From Morella rubra (Eukaryota > Streptophyta > Magnoliopsida > Fagales > Myricaceae), in contig RXIC02000003.1 in assembly GCA_003952965.2 (NCBI GenBank), forward strand, positions 140,080-204,079: a stretch of 64,000 nt of DNA. The letters run 5' to 3'. A model generated the notes under the pieces. The model saw nothing but the letters and a program-made list of their open reading frames with translations, ran no database searches and was not told where the DNA came from. The translations under genes and the position numbers were made by a program. Below are positions 46,940 through 57,850 of this stretch, in pieces (the stretch's first letter is position 1; each line of letters opens with the position of its first letter).

Positions 46940-49440
46940 CACGACATATGCTTAAACAAAACAACATCAATAAAACTAAATTTCAACCAGATTATAATGC
47001 ATGTTTAAAAGAAATGAATTAAACAGAGAGATATTTATCTTTATCTTTAGTAGCTACGCATTGGTTGAAGTGTCTAGACATTTCTTTGGTTTTCCAATTA
47101 TTGTGGTAGTTCTCCTAATCCTAGATCTTACAATATGATGTTGAGTTTTTGTTCATTCATATGCCATAGTTTGAACCTAGATTATGTGTATTGTGAGGTT
47201 TCATCACATAGTTTTAAAATGTAATTTCAGGATCCTCAGCAATTTAATGGAACAAGTCTTAACTGAGGCTGATTCTATTCTATATTTTCTTCTTTCTCTA
47301 GTTGCGTTACCATACAACCTTTTGAATAGTTTATTCTTCTTTTTTTTTTTTTTTTCTCTTCCAAATTATGTTCTCTTGACAAGAAACCTGAAAATAAAGC
47401 TTGGATTGTCTCTCTTTCAGTATAGTTTTGTGAAGAAATCAAAGTATCTTGTGTTGTAGTTGTGTCTTTTAGTTTATGAGGTTCTCTGGGATACATGGTG
47501 AGGAACTGGTCTCATGACCAGGTACTGCAATTGTTACAGATACCAGGTGGGGATGCTCTTTGAAAATATGTCCATAAGGAGAGCTTATCCTATTTATCCA
47601 ATGTTGCATTCACTACAGAAGGGGGATATTTTTCTTTGGACACCAAGTCCATCGCAGGTTATGAGGCATCCAACCGAGGTTGCTATCTTTTCGTCATATA
47701 GCCTGTGTCAAAATAGGCTTATAAGGGACCAGCTTAACATGATAGACCATGGGGATAACTAAACTACTCCTTAAAGTGATGGGTTTTCCGTTACTTGGCA
47801 TTCTCGTGGTGTTGAATTGAAGTCACTTATATTTGTAGGCTTTATTTTGGTTTTCGAATTATTGTGGTGATTTTCTTGATCCAAACATATAGGATTTTGA
47901 TGGGAGTTTTCTTTAATTCATATATTATAATTAGAGCTTGGTTTGTGTACAATGTCAGGTTGTGTTTTATGTCGTTTAAAAATGTATTTCCAGGCTTTTT
48001 GGAAATGCTATGGAATGAGTCCTAACTATGGCTGGTTCTATTCTATATTTTCTATTTTCTCCTGCTGCTTTATCGTATGAACTTTTGAACTTTTGAATTA
48101 AACAGAGAGATTATCACTAGGAAGTGATCTTAAAAGTTAAATAAAAATAAAGATAAATATAGATCAACAAATAAACATTAAACATTAAACAACACAAACC
48201 TTGTCCTCCAATCTCCAACAAAAACCACAGAACCAACAACAGATAATAGTTACCCCTCCAATCTCCAATAAACTCCACAGAACCAACAACAAATAATAGT
48301 TAGCCCTGCCTCCGCCTTCCAACAAAAGCCACAAACTCCAATCTCCAACAAAAACCAACAAACAATAATAATAGTAATTGATAACCCCAAAAAATAACTT
48401 GAGTATCAAGTTTGAGACTTTCATGTGCTATCTAGTAACTACAGAATTGAAACTGAAAAAAATTCAAGCTTTTTTCTCCCTGCAAAAAAAGGAAAACAAC
48501 TTCATTACGTACCTTGGAAAAGTAATCTGCCTCAGAGAAACTGACTCCAGAGATTGAAGAAATAAGGGACACTGTTTTGATAAATGATGGAAGCAAGAAA
48601 AAAAAATGTTTTCAGGGCCAACTCCTAAACACATTTTCAGGGCCAACAGAAAAACAACAGAACTAATGCATCTACGCAGAATTTCCCCTTTTTTCTATTT
48701 GCTCTTCAAATCTTTTAAACAAATGAAAAGAAAACCGAAGACAAGACCAGCTGAAGCCAATTCAAAACAAGCCCTAACCATTCAAGATTTATCATAGTTG
48801 AAGTCGAAATTACCTGGTTATAGAACTTCTCTTCCTTTGCAGCAGCAGTACATCTCAATTTTCATGGAATGATCTTCTCAGGCCGCATGCACTGCAACAA
48901 AAATTTGGCAATTAGAAGAGAAATAGGAAAACGAATGATCTTCCAAGACCCAGTCTAAGTGACAAGACCAAAAAAATTGGAAATACAAAAACAAGATGGC
49001 ATATACAAGGGAAACAGAAAAAATGGACAAGCAAAGCAAAGATTCACGTACCTCCTCTGTTGCACCACTATCCACTTCTCTAATTCTGCTAGTCCAGATT
49101 TCACATATTCCCCATTTGAAAATGCGCAACATTCACATCTCAGGAGTAGACTGCAACACCCACAACCAAAGAAAAAGAAAACCAACTCACTACACAAAGT
49201 TTTTGATCATTCAAGAAGCATTTGTAACCATGCTTACCAATTTCAAAAAAAAAAAAAAACAAGTATATGCAGCGATTGTAACCATGCTTACCGATTTCGA
49301 AATAACTCGTAATCCCCAAAATCACACTGGAGCTTCGAGGAAGAGGGTAGTGACGGTGAGGACAGCGACGGTAAGAGATAGAGACAGCAAGGAAGAGGGC
49401 AGCGATGGTAAGAGGGCTAGAAGACAGAGGGTATGAAGAG
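46940..49440. other. Captured host gene pieces in CACTA (left arm)
   Basis: This stretch has the base composition, leader and splice signals of host genes and none of the transposon motifs. It contains the myosin XI exon (49,052-49,149), a further exon-like segment on the plus strand at about 47,545-47,760, and two diverged tandem copies of a roughly 260-bp intron/exon unit at 47,080-47,340 and 47,830-48,090 (both have GGCTGATTCTATTCTATATT-like text). A GGTT/TTGTTGG minisatellite lies at 48,200-48,360. Apart from the myosin exon I cannot name the source genes. Confidence 0.5.
49052..49149 (-). pseudogene. Captured myosin XI tail exon (left arm)
   Basis: An exon bounded by acceptor TTGCAG and donor GTACGTG encodes [20 protein letters not shown] and AELEKWIV followed by a TEE. 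This is the conserved stretch of the dilute (DIL) globular tail of plant class XI myosins, which binds cargo for organelle and vesicle movement along actin. This arm lacks two bases present at 55,556-55,655, so its frame is shifted near the end. Only this exon of the large gene is recognised, so it is a captured fragment in a transposon. Confidence 0.7.
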
Positions 49441-49479
49441 GAACTTAGAGATTTTTCATACGGGAAGGGTACGTTTTAC

Positions 49480-50683
49480 TTCAAAGCCTTTTTTTTCAAT
49501 TTTTTTAATAATAATTTATATTTTAGTTATGTGTTTTTAGTAAATTAAAATCAGTTGTAAATTATAATAGTATTTAAAAATCTTTATATTTAGTATTAAA
49601 TACATAGCATATTATTTTATACTCTTTTTTATAACTAGTATAATAATTTTAATTAAAATAATTTGATAGTAATATATATAATACTTATAATTTAAAAGTA
49701 TAATGCTTTTATATAACATTGTATGATTTTATATGTGTTTATGATACATGATATGTACTTTAATTGCATAAGCTAATTTCATAATATCTTTTTTTTGAAA
49801 TTAAATAATATGTCCTAATTAAATAATTTATATTACTAATTATTCAAAATATATATGCTCATTATAAGTATGATAATAGACATTTTCTCAACTACTTAGA
49901 TTTAGTCAATAAATATGCAATTACCATAATAACTATAGGTATACTTTAAAATATATCATACAACAACTTCAATGTTTATAACACCCTCTCTAATTATATA
50001 TTTTATTAAGTAGGTCATTTAAAATAAAATTTTTCAAATACATGAAAAAATAAAATTATATATTAAATGGAATATAATAATATATAAAACAATTATTAAC
50101 ATTAAATAACTTAGAATTAATTAAAAAAAATTTATTTTCAGTTATACCTATAGCAGCGTTATGACACAAACGCTGTATAGGTATACCTTTAGCAGCGTTT
50201 GTATCTGCAAACGCTGCTAAAGGTTGGTAATATAGCGGTGGTCACTGTGACCACCGCTGTAGGTACCAGTTCTTTTGCAGCGTTTGTGCAAAAACTGCTC
50301 CAAACAGACCTATAGCGGTGGTCACAGTGACGTATAGGTACCAATTCTTTCGTAGCATTTGTTAAAAAACACTGCTCCGAAACAGACGTATAGCGGCGGT
50401 CATAGTGACCGTCGCTATATTACCGACCTTTACTAGCGTTTTGTTCCAAACGCTGCTAAAAAACAGACATGTAGCGCGGTTGGTGACGCCGCTACATGAC
50501 CGCTGCTAAAAATAATATTTTTAGCAGCGTTTTGACAAAAAAGCCGCTATATTGGGTCTATAGCGCGGTCACAGACCACCGCTAAAGGTTATTATTAGTA
50601 GCGTTTTTAGAAAAACATGGCGAAAAACACTCTTTAGCGCGGTTTTTTTTCGACCACCACTAAAGGTCTGTTTTTTTGTAGTG
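49480..50683. mobile_element. CACTA terminus, GCGGTC type (left arm)
   Basis: The AT-rich section 49,540-50,140 matches 7370-7970, followed by a block of GCAGCGTTTGT, AAACGCTGC, GCGGTGGTCACAGTGACC and GCCGCTA motifs. It ends TTTTTTTGTAGTG at 50,683. It is the same family as the element at 3717-9180 and lies in the same relation to captured gene sequence. The opposite end (like 3717) is not seen in this arm. Confidence 0.75.
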
Positions 50684-51127
50684 CGACACTGCAAGCAAAG
50701 CTATCGTTATTGCCAAATCTTTCCCCCTAGATACAGGATCAAAACCCCAATCCTTAAATCCGGATCAATCTAGCATAACCACCATTAGACCTCCAAGAAA
50801 ACAGTTTAATATTCACTGCTTCCAGCTCAATCATAAAAACATTTTGGGACGGTTTCATACATCGGTCCCTTGAAACGTTTATTTTTTGGACGGATGATAT
50901 ACCATTGGAACTACATCAGATAATGTTGAAATGGCGGTGCCACCATCTTCGAACAATGGTGGAGAGAGAAGAACTACTTATTCTATATTGTTTGAACGGG
51001 AACTGATGATTCTAACCGATATTTTTCGAACGTGAAGGAATAGGCTAATGCTTGTCCGTTTGATATAATCGAATAGGTTTTGCTGGATATCGTCCGAGGC
51101 TAACAAACTGAACAAACACTCATACGC
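50684..51127. other. Segment between CACTA end and copia LTR (left arm)
   Basis: The first 170 bp are strongly diverged from the mirror segment 53,860-54,038. The rest matches closely and holds CGTCC/GGACG and TTCGAACG-type phrases (for example GGACGGATGAT, TTTGAACGGG, TCGAACGTGA, CGTCCGAGG) like a CGTCCGAACG-type subterminal region. Confidence 0.5.
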
Positions 51128-51772
51128 TGTTAGAAACCAAGTATAGACTCAATCTATACATAGAGGGGGAAAATGAGTTTTCAAAATTTTTTATAATTTT
51201 TATATATGTCCTTGCTTGAAAATTGGCCGTCATGTGTTTAAACAGCCCACGTAAGTGTTTTTTTAAAAAATCAGGTACACTCGTTTTTCCTTCATCATCT
51301 TTTTTTCATAGATTTCTAATCACATCTAATGTAGAAAGACAATTCCTTCCTTTATTGAAGAAGTTAAAAACAACAGCTGACCTGGAGCTAGTCAGCTGAT
51401 TTGGAGCTGATTTGAAAAAGATGTAAGACTTGGTCTCCTTAAAGAGAAAAGGGAAAGGCAAATTCTGTTGTGAGACAGAAGTAGCGCTCGTACCCTATTT
51501 TGGCTCCATTCTACCACTCCCTTGCTGCAAATGTCAGGAGCTTCTACCTCTCCACGACCATGTTTTCGTTGTTCTGTTTTTCTCCTTTTATGTAGATACA
51601 TATAGGGTCCCTTGTAAAGATAACAAAGAGGTTTTTGAGGAATACAAAAAGACACAGAGCGATTTGCTCGTCTCCAACCTCTCTGCCTCTCTACCTCTCA
51701 TTCTTCCTCTTGTCCCAAAATCTCCAACAAACAAAACTTGATTCATAAAAGGATGATGTTCGATTTTTGACA
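51128..51772 (+). mobile_element. Copia 5' LTR (left arm)
   Basis: It starts TGTTAGAAACCAAGTATAGA and ends TTTTTGACA, directly followed by the primer site. It is 645 bp long. The mirror LTR is 52,933-53,577 and differs at only a few bases. Confidence 0.85.
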
Positions 51773-51784
51773 TGGTATCAGAGC
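51773..51784 (+). promoter_or_regulatory. Copia primer binding site (left arm)
   Basis: TGGTATCAGAGC, complementary to initiator tRNA-Met, immediately follows the LTR. The mirror copy is at 52,921-52,932. Confidence 0.9.
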
Positions 51785-51885
51785 GAGAAGGCTGAATCCT
51801 CTCGACTTTGAGTATTGCTTCCGCATATCAACAATCTGTCTAAGCCTCTATTGAGACTTTTGTCAAACACCTACCACGCACAAGC

Positions 51886-52416
51886 ATGTCTACAACTTTA
51901 GATTCTTCTTCAGAAAATGATTCACAGAAAAACATGGATGAGAGCTCCAATCCTCTTTTCTTGCACCATGGAGAGAACCCAGGTCTTATCCTGGTCTCAC
52001 AAAACTACCATGCTTGGAGCGGAGCTATGTTTGTTGCTCTTTCGGCTAAGAACAAGCTCGGGTTTATTGATGGAACCATAGGCAAGCCTGCCCTCACTGA
52101 CCCTACCTATTATCAATGGCAAAGATGCAACCACATGATCCTATCTTGGATTACTAATAGCCTATCTCCAGAAATCGTAGCCTATGTTATGTACTCAGAC
52201 TCGGCTTCACAAGTCTGGAACGAGCTCAAGAAGCGATTTGCTAAGGCCAGCAACAACAGAATCTACATGCTCGAACAACAGCTCATCTCTATGAAACAAG
52301 AGCGTTCTCCAATCAGTATGTACTTCTCAAAGTTGAAAATGATATGGGAAGAAATACAAAGGTACGAAGAACCTTATATTTGCAATGCAAAAGATTGTGG
52401 AGCTATTGTTTCATAG
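51886..52416 (+). pseudogene. gag: Copia gag, left-facing copy running into the palindrome loop
   Basis: It is open from MSTTLDSSSENDSQKN through LFLHHGENPGLILVSQNYHA, WSGAMFVALSAKNKLGFIDG, RCNHMILSWITNSLSPEIVA and ASQVWNELKKRFAKASNNRI, the standard gag head of plant copia elements (DUF4219 then UBN2). After about 138 codons it crosses the loop (52,300-52,405) and stops on entering the antisense copy at 52,416. The rest of gag-pol is absent. The first 138 residues are identical to those of the opposing copy. Confidence 0.85.
52300..52405 (+). other. 106-bp loop of the palindrome
   Basis: This is the unique sequence between the arms. It continues the left arm's gag frame (ERSPISMYFSKLKMIWEEIQ, then RYEEPYICNAKDCG), so it is genuine copia sequence and not adapter or filler. 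The arms meet it at ATGAAACAA (52,291-52,299) and TTGTTTCAT (52,406-52,414). Confidence 0.9.
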
Positions 52417-52819
52417 AGATGAGCTGTTGTTCGAGCATGTAGATTCTGTTGTTGCTGGCCTTAGCAAATCGCTTCTTGAGCTCGTTCCAGACTTGTGAAG
52501 CCGAGTCTGAGTACATAACATAGGCTACGATTTCTGGAGATAGGCTATTAGTAATCCAAGATAGGATCATGTGGTTGCATCTTTGCCATTGATAATAGGT
52601 AGGGTCAGTGAGGGCAGGCTTGCCTATGGTTCCATCAATAAACCCGAGCTTGTTCTTAGCCGAAAGAGCAACAAACATAGCTCCGCTCCAAGCATGGTAG
52701 TTTTGTGAGACCAGGATAAGACCTGGGTTCTCTCCATGGTGCAAGAAAAGAGGATTGGAGCTCTCATCCATGTTTTTCTGTGAATCATTTTCTGAAGAAG
52801 AATCTAAAGTTGTAGACAT
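52403..52819 (-). pseudogene. gag: Copia gag, right arm copy (antisense to the left one)
   Basis: It is the inverted copy of 51,886-52,299, identical over 138 residues, ending at the loop. With the LTR at 52,933-53,577 it forms a second 5' end of the same retrotransposon type, head to head with the first. Confidence 0.85.
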
Positions 52820-52920
52820 GCTTGTGCGTGGTAGGTGTTTGACAAAAGTCTCAATAGAGGCTTAGACAGATTGTTGATATGCGGAAGCAATACTCAAAGT
52901 CGAGAGGATTCAGCCTTCTC

Positions 52921-53577
52921 GCTCTGATACCATGTCAAAAATCGAACATCATCCTTTTATGAATCAAGTTTTGTTTGTTGGAGATTTTGGGACAAGAGGA
53001 AGAATGAGAGGTAGAGAGGCAGAGAGGTTGGAGACGAGCAAATAGCTCTGTGTCTTTTTGTATTCCTCAAAAACCTCTTTGTTATCTTTACAAGGGACCC
53101 TATATGTATCTACATAAAAGGAGAAAAATAGAACAACGAAAACATGGTCGTGGAGAGGTAGAAGCTCCTGACATTTGCAGCAAGGGAGTGGTAGAATGGA
53201 GCCAAAATAGGGCACGAGCACTACTCTGTCTCACAACAGAATTTGCCTTTCCCTTTTCTCTTTAAGGAGACCAAGTCTTACATCTTTTCCAAATCAGCTC
53301 CAAATCAGCTGACTAGCTCCAGGTCAGCTGTTGTTTTTAACTTCTTCAATAAAGGAAGGAATTGTCTTTCTACATTAGATGTGATTAGAAATCTATGAAA
53401 AAAAGATGATGAAGGAAAAACGAGTGTACCTGATTTTTTAAAAAAACACTTACGTGGGCTGTTTAAACACATGACGGCCAATTTTCAAGCAGGACATATA
53501 TAAAAATTATAAAAAATTTTGAAAACTCATTTTCCCCCTCTATGTATAGATTGAGTCTATACTTGGTTTCTAACAGC
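52921..53577 (-). mobile_element. Copia 5' LTR and primer site (right arm)
   Basis: This is an LTR of 645 bp (52,933-53,577) in reverse orientation with primer site GCTCTGATACCA at 52,921-52,932. It matches 51,128-51,772 except for scattered single changes (for example GCGATTTGC against GCTATTTGC in the U5 part). Confidence 0.85.
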
Positions 53578-54038
53578 GTATGAGTGTTTGTTCAGTTTGT
53601 TAGCCTCGGACGATATCCAGCAAAACCTATTCGATTATATCAAACGGACAAGCATTAGCCTATTCCTTCACGTTCGAAAAATATCGGTTAGAATCATCAG
53701 TTCCCGTTCAAACAATATAGAATAAGTAGTTCTTCTCTCTCCACCATTGTTCGAAGATGGTGGCACCGCCATTTCAACATTATCTGATGTAGTTCCAATG
53801 GTATATCATCCGTCCAAAAAATAAACGTTTCAAGGGACCGATGTATGAAACCGTCCCAAAATGTTTTTGGGACGGACTTACTGCTTGGCCAGCAGCCATC
53901 CTAAAATTAAACTGTTTTAATTAGGGGATCCAATGGTGGCAAATCTGCTTGACCTCACGCACAAGGTGGGGGAGTACCTGTTGCGAGGGGGAAAGATTTG
54001 CCCCGTATACGATTAGAACGTTTGCTTCCTTTGTGTCG
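53578..54038. other. Segment between LTR and CACTA end (right arm)
   Basis: This is the mirror of 50,684-51,127. The part 53,860-54,038 is diverged from its partner. It contains the local inverted repeat CCGTCCCAAAATGTTTTTGG GACGG (53,851-53,875), of which the left arm keeps only one half. Confidence 0.6.
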
Positions 54039-55220
54039 CACTACAAAAAAACAGACCTTTAGTGGTGGTCGAAGCGGCAACCGCGCTAAAGAGTGTTTTT
54101 CGCCATGTTTTTCTAAAAACGCTGCTAATAATAACCTTTAGCGGTGGTCTGTGACCGCCGCTATATACCCAATATAGCGGCTTTTTTGTCAAAACGCTGC
54201 TAAAAATATTATTTTTAGCAGCGGTCATGTAGCGGCGTCACGCAGCTACATGTCTGTTTTTTAGCAGCGTTTGGAACAAAACGCTAGTAAAGGTCGGTAA
54301 TATAGCGACGGTCACATGACCGCCGCTATATGTCTGCTTTTAGCAGCGTTTGTGTCTGCAAACGCTGCTAAAGGTTAATATAGCGGCAGGTCATAGTGAC
54401 CGCCGCTATAGGTCTGTTTTGGAGTAGCGTTTTTGCACAAACGCTGCGAAAAGAACTGGTACCTACAGCGGTGGTCACAGTGACCACCGCTATATTACCA
54501 ACCTTTAACAGCGTTTGCAGACACAAACGCTGCTAAAGGTATACCTATAGCAGCGTTTGTTCATAAACGCTGCTATAGGTATAACTGAAAATAAATTTTT
54601 TTTTAATTAATTCTAAGTTATTTAATGTTAATAATTGTTTTATATATTATTATATTCCATTTAATATATAATTTTATTTTTTCATGTATTTGAAAAATTT
54701 TATTTTAAATGACCTACTTAATAAAATATATAATTAGAGAGGGTGTTATAAACATTGAAGTTGTTGTATGATATATTTTAAAGTATACCTATAGTTATTA
54801 TGGTAATTGCATATTTATTGACTAAATCTAAGTAGTTGAGAAAATGTCTATTATCATACTTATAATGACATATATATTTTGAATAATTAGTAATATAAAC
54901 TATTTAATTAGGACATATTATTTAATTTCAAAAAAAAGATATTATGAAATTAGCTTATGCAATTAAAGTACATATCATGTATCATAAACACATATAAAAA
55001 TCATACAATGTTATATAAAAGCATTATACTTTTAAATTATAAGTATTATATATTATTACTATCCAAATTATTTTAATTAAATTATTATACTAGTTATAAA
55101 AAAGAGTATAAAATAATATGCTATGTATTTAATACTAAATATAAAGATTTTTTAAATACTATTATAATTTACAACTGATTTTAATTTACTAAAAACACAT
55201 AACTACAAAATATAAATTAT
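54039..55220. mobile_element. CACTA terminus, GCGGTC type (right arm)
   Basis: It starts CACTACAAAAAAACAGACCT after TTGTGTCG and has the GCGGTGGTC, CGCTGCTAAA and AAACGCTGC motifs to 54,590, then the AT-rich section to 55,220. The motif block differs from the left arm by several small insertions and deletions. Confidence 0.75.
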
Positions 55221-55259
55221 TATTAAAAAAATTGAAAAAAAAGGCTTTGAAGTAAAACG

Positions 55260-57660
55260 GTATAATAGTATACCGGTTGCTGCCCTTCTTACCAAGTTCG
55301 TCTAGCCTCTCTTCTCTCTGTCTGTCTCTATCTCTTACCGTCGCTGTCCTCACCGTCACTACCCTCTTCCTCGAAGCTCCAGTGATTTTGGGGATTACGA
55401 GTTATTTCGAAATCGGTAAGCATGGTTACAATCGCTGCATATACTTGTTTTTTTTTTTTTTGAAATTGGTAAGCATGGTTACAAATGCTTCTTGAATGAT
55501 CAAAAACTTTGTGTAGTGAGTTGGTTTTCTTTTTCTTTGGTTGTGGGTGTTGCAGTCTACTCCTGAGATGTGAATGTTGCGCATTTTCAAATGGGGAATA
55601 TGTGAAATCTGGACTAGCAGAATTAGAGAAGTGGATAGTCGGTGCAACAGAGGAGGTACGTGAATCTTTGCTTTGCTTGTCCATCTTTTTCTGTTTCCCT
55701 TGTATATGCCATCTTGTTTTTGTATTTCCAATTTTTTTGGTCTTGTCACTTAGACTGGGTCTTGGAAAGATCATTCGTTTTCCTATTTCTCTTCTAATTG
55801 CCAAATTTTTGTTGCAGTGCATGCGGCCTGAGAAGATCATTCCATGAAAATTGAGATGTACTGCTGCTGCAAAGGAAGAGAAGTTCTATAACCAGGTAAT
55901 TTCGACTTCAACTATGATAAATCTTGAATGGTTAGGGCTTGTTTTTGAATTGGCTTCAGCTGGTCTTGTCTTCGGTTTTCTTTTCATTTGTTTAAAAGAT
56001 TTGAAGAGCAAATAGAAAAAAGGGGAAATTCTGCGTAGATGCATTAGTTCTGTTGTTTTTCTGTTGGCCCTGAAAACGTGTTTAGGAGTTGGCCCTGAAA
56101 ACATTTTTTTTTCTTGCTTCCATCATTTATCAAAACAGTGTCCCTTATTTCTTCAATCTCTGGAGTCAGTTTCTCTGAGGCAGATTACTTTTCCAAGGTA
56201 CGTAATGAAGTTGTTTTCCTTTTTTTGCAGGGAGAAAAAAGCTTGAATTTTTTTCAGTTTCAATTCTGTAGTTACTAGATAGCACATGAAAGTCTCAAAC
56301 TTGATACTCAGTTATTTCTTTGGGGTTATCAATTACTATTATTATTGTTTGTTGGTTTTTGTTGGAGATTGGAGTTTGTGGCTTTTGTTGGAAGGCGGAG
56401 GGTAGGGCTAACTATTACTTGTTGTTGGTTCTGTGGAGTTTATTGGAGATTGGAGGGGTAACTATTATCTGTTGTTGGTTCTGTGGTTTTTGTTGGAGAT
56501 TGGAGGACAAGGTTTGTGTTGTTTAATGTTTAATGTTGTTGATCTATATTTATCTTTATTTTTATTTAACTTTTAAGATCACTTCCTAGTGATAATCTCT
56601 CTGTTTAATTCAAAAGTTCATGCAGATAAAGCAGCAGGAGAAAATAGAAAATATAGAATAGAACCAGCCATAGTTAGGACTCATTCCATAGCATTTCCAA
56701 AAAGCCTGGAAATACATTTTTAAACGACATAAAACACAACCTGACATTGTACACAAACCAAGCTCTAATTATAATATATGAATTAAAGAAAACTCCCATC
56801 AAAATCCTATATGTTTGGATCAAGAAAATCACCACAATAATTCGAAAACCAAAATAAAGCCTACAAATATAAGTGACTTCAATTCAACACCACGAGAATG
56901 CCAAGTAACGGAAAACCCATCACTTTAAGGAGTAGTTTAGTTATCCCCATGGTCTATCATGTTAAGCTGGTCCCTTATAAGCCTATTTTGACACAGGCTA
57001 TATGACGAAAAGATAGCAACCTCGGTTGGATGCCTCATAACCTGCGATGGACTTGGTGTCCAAAGAAAAATATCCCCCTTCTGTAGTGAATGCAACATTG
57101 GATAAATAGGATAAGCTCTCCTTATGGACATATTTTCAAAGAGCATCCCCACCTGGTATCTGTAACAATTGCAGTACCTGGTCATGAGACCAGTTCCTCA
57201 CCATGTATCCCAGAGAACCTCATAAACTAAAAGACACAACTACAACACAAGATACTTTGATTTCTTCACAAAACTATACTGAAAGAGAGACAATCCAAGC
57301 TTTATTTTCAGGTTTCTTGTCAAGAGAACATAATTTGGAAGAGAAAAAAAAAAAAAAAAAAGAAGAATAAACTATTCAAAAGGTTGTATGGTAACGCAAC
57401 TAGAGAAAGAAGAAAATATAGAATAGAATCAGCCTCAGTTAAGACTTGTTCCATTAAATTGCTGAGGATCCTGAAATTACATTTTAAAACTATGTGATGA
57501 AACCTCACAATACACATAATCTAGGTTCAAACTATGGCATATGAATGAACAAAACTCAACATCATATTGTAAGATCTAGGATTAGGAGAACTACCACAAT
57601 AATTGGAAAACCAAAGAAATGTCTAGACACTTCAACCAATGCATAGCTACTAAAGATAAA
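55260..57660. other. Captured host gene pieces in CACTA (right arm)
   Basis: This is the mirror of 46,940-49,440. Read on the plus strand it has a CT-rich leader (55,300-55,380), donor GTAAGCATGG twice, the myosin XI exon, further exon-like pieces with good donors (55,899 GTAATT; 56,198 GTACGT), and on the reverse strand the exon-like 57,185-56,937. Confidence 0.5.
55556..55655 (+). pseudogene. Captured myosin XI tail exon (right arm)
   Basis: This is the intact-frame copy: acceptor GTGTTGCAG, then [33 protein letters not shown], then donor GTACGTG. In myosin XI the next residues would begin the AGTSW-like part, but no such exon follows. The upstream exon is a noncoding leader. Attribution to the myosin XI DIL region rests on the [19 protein letters not shown] pattern known from the family. 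Confidence 0.75.
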
Positions 57661-57850
57661 GATAAATATCTCTCTGTTTAATTCATTTCTTTTAAACATG
57701 CATTATAATCTGGTTGAAATTTAGTTTTATTGATGTTGTTTTGTTTAAGCATATGTCGTGCATGAATATTACTTTAGGGAAATTACTAGGATATTATTAT
57801 GGTTAATTGATTCTCGAATATCAATTACTACAGTTTGTTGTGTAGGTACA

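Larger units (their letters stand above)
40705..52299. repeat. Left arm of giant palindrome
   Basis: Every landmark in this stretch recurs in reverse complement in 52,406-64,000, with paired coordinates summing to 104,703-104,722 (OMT-C 40,794/63,911; CACTA end 43,509/61,195; LTR 51,128/53,577; gag ATG 51,886/52,819). Identity by eye is near 98-99% in coding and LTR parts and lower in the motif arrays. The left limit is set by the window end, not by loss of similarity, so the arm may be longer. Confidence 0.9.

Noticed and set aside
48185..48424. Trp/Leu-rich open frame on the minus strand
   Set aside because: It is a translation of a GGTT-rich minisatellite, with no membrane-protein family resemblance.
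51886..52819. Palindrome centre as a sequencing adapter or polymerase turn-around
   Set aside because: It is not fully excluded, but the loop is a continuation of the gag frame, and the arms contain a diverged island that a single fold-back molecule would not have.
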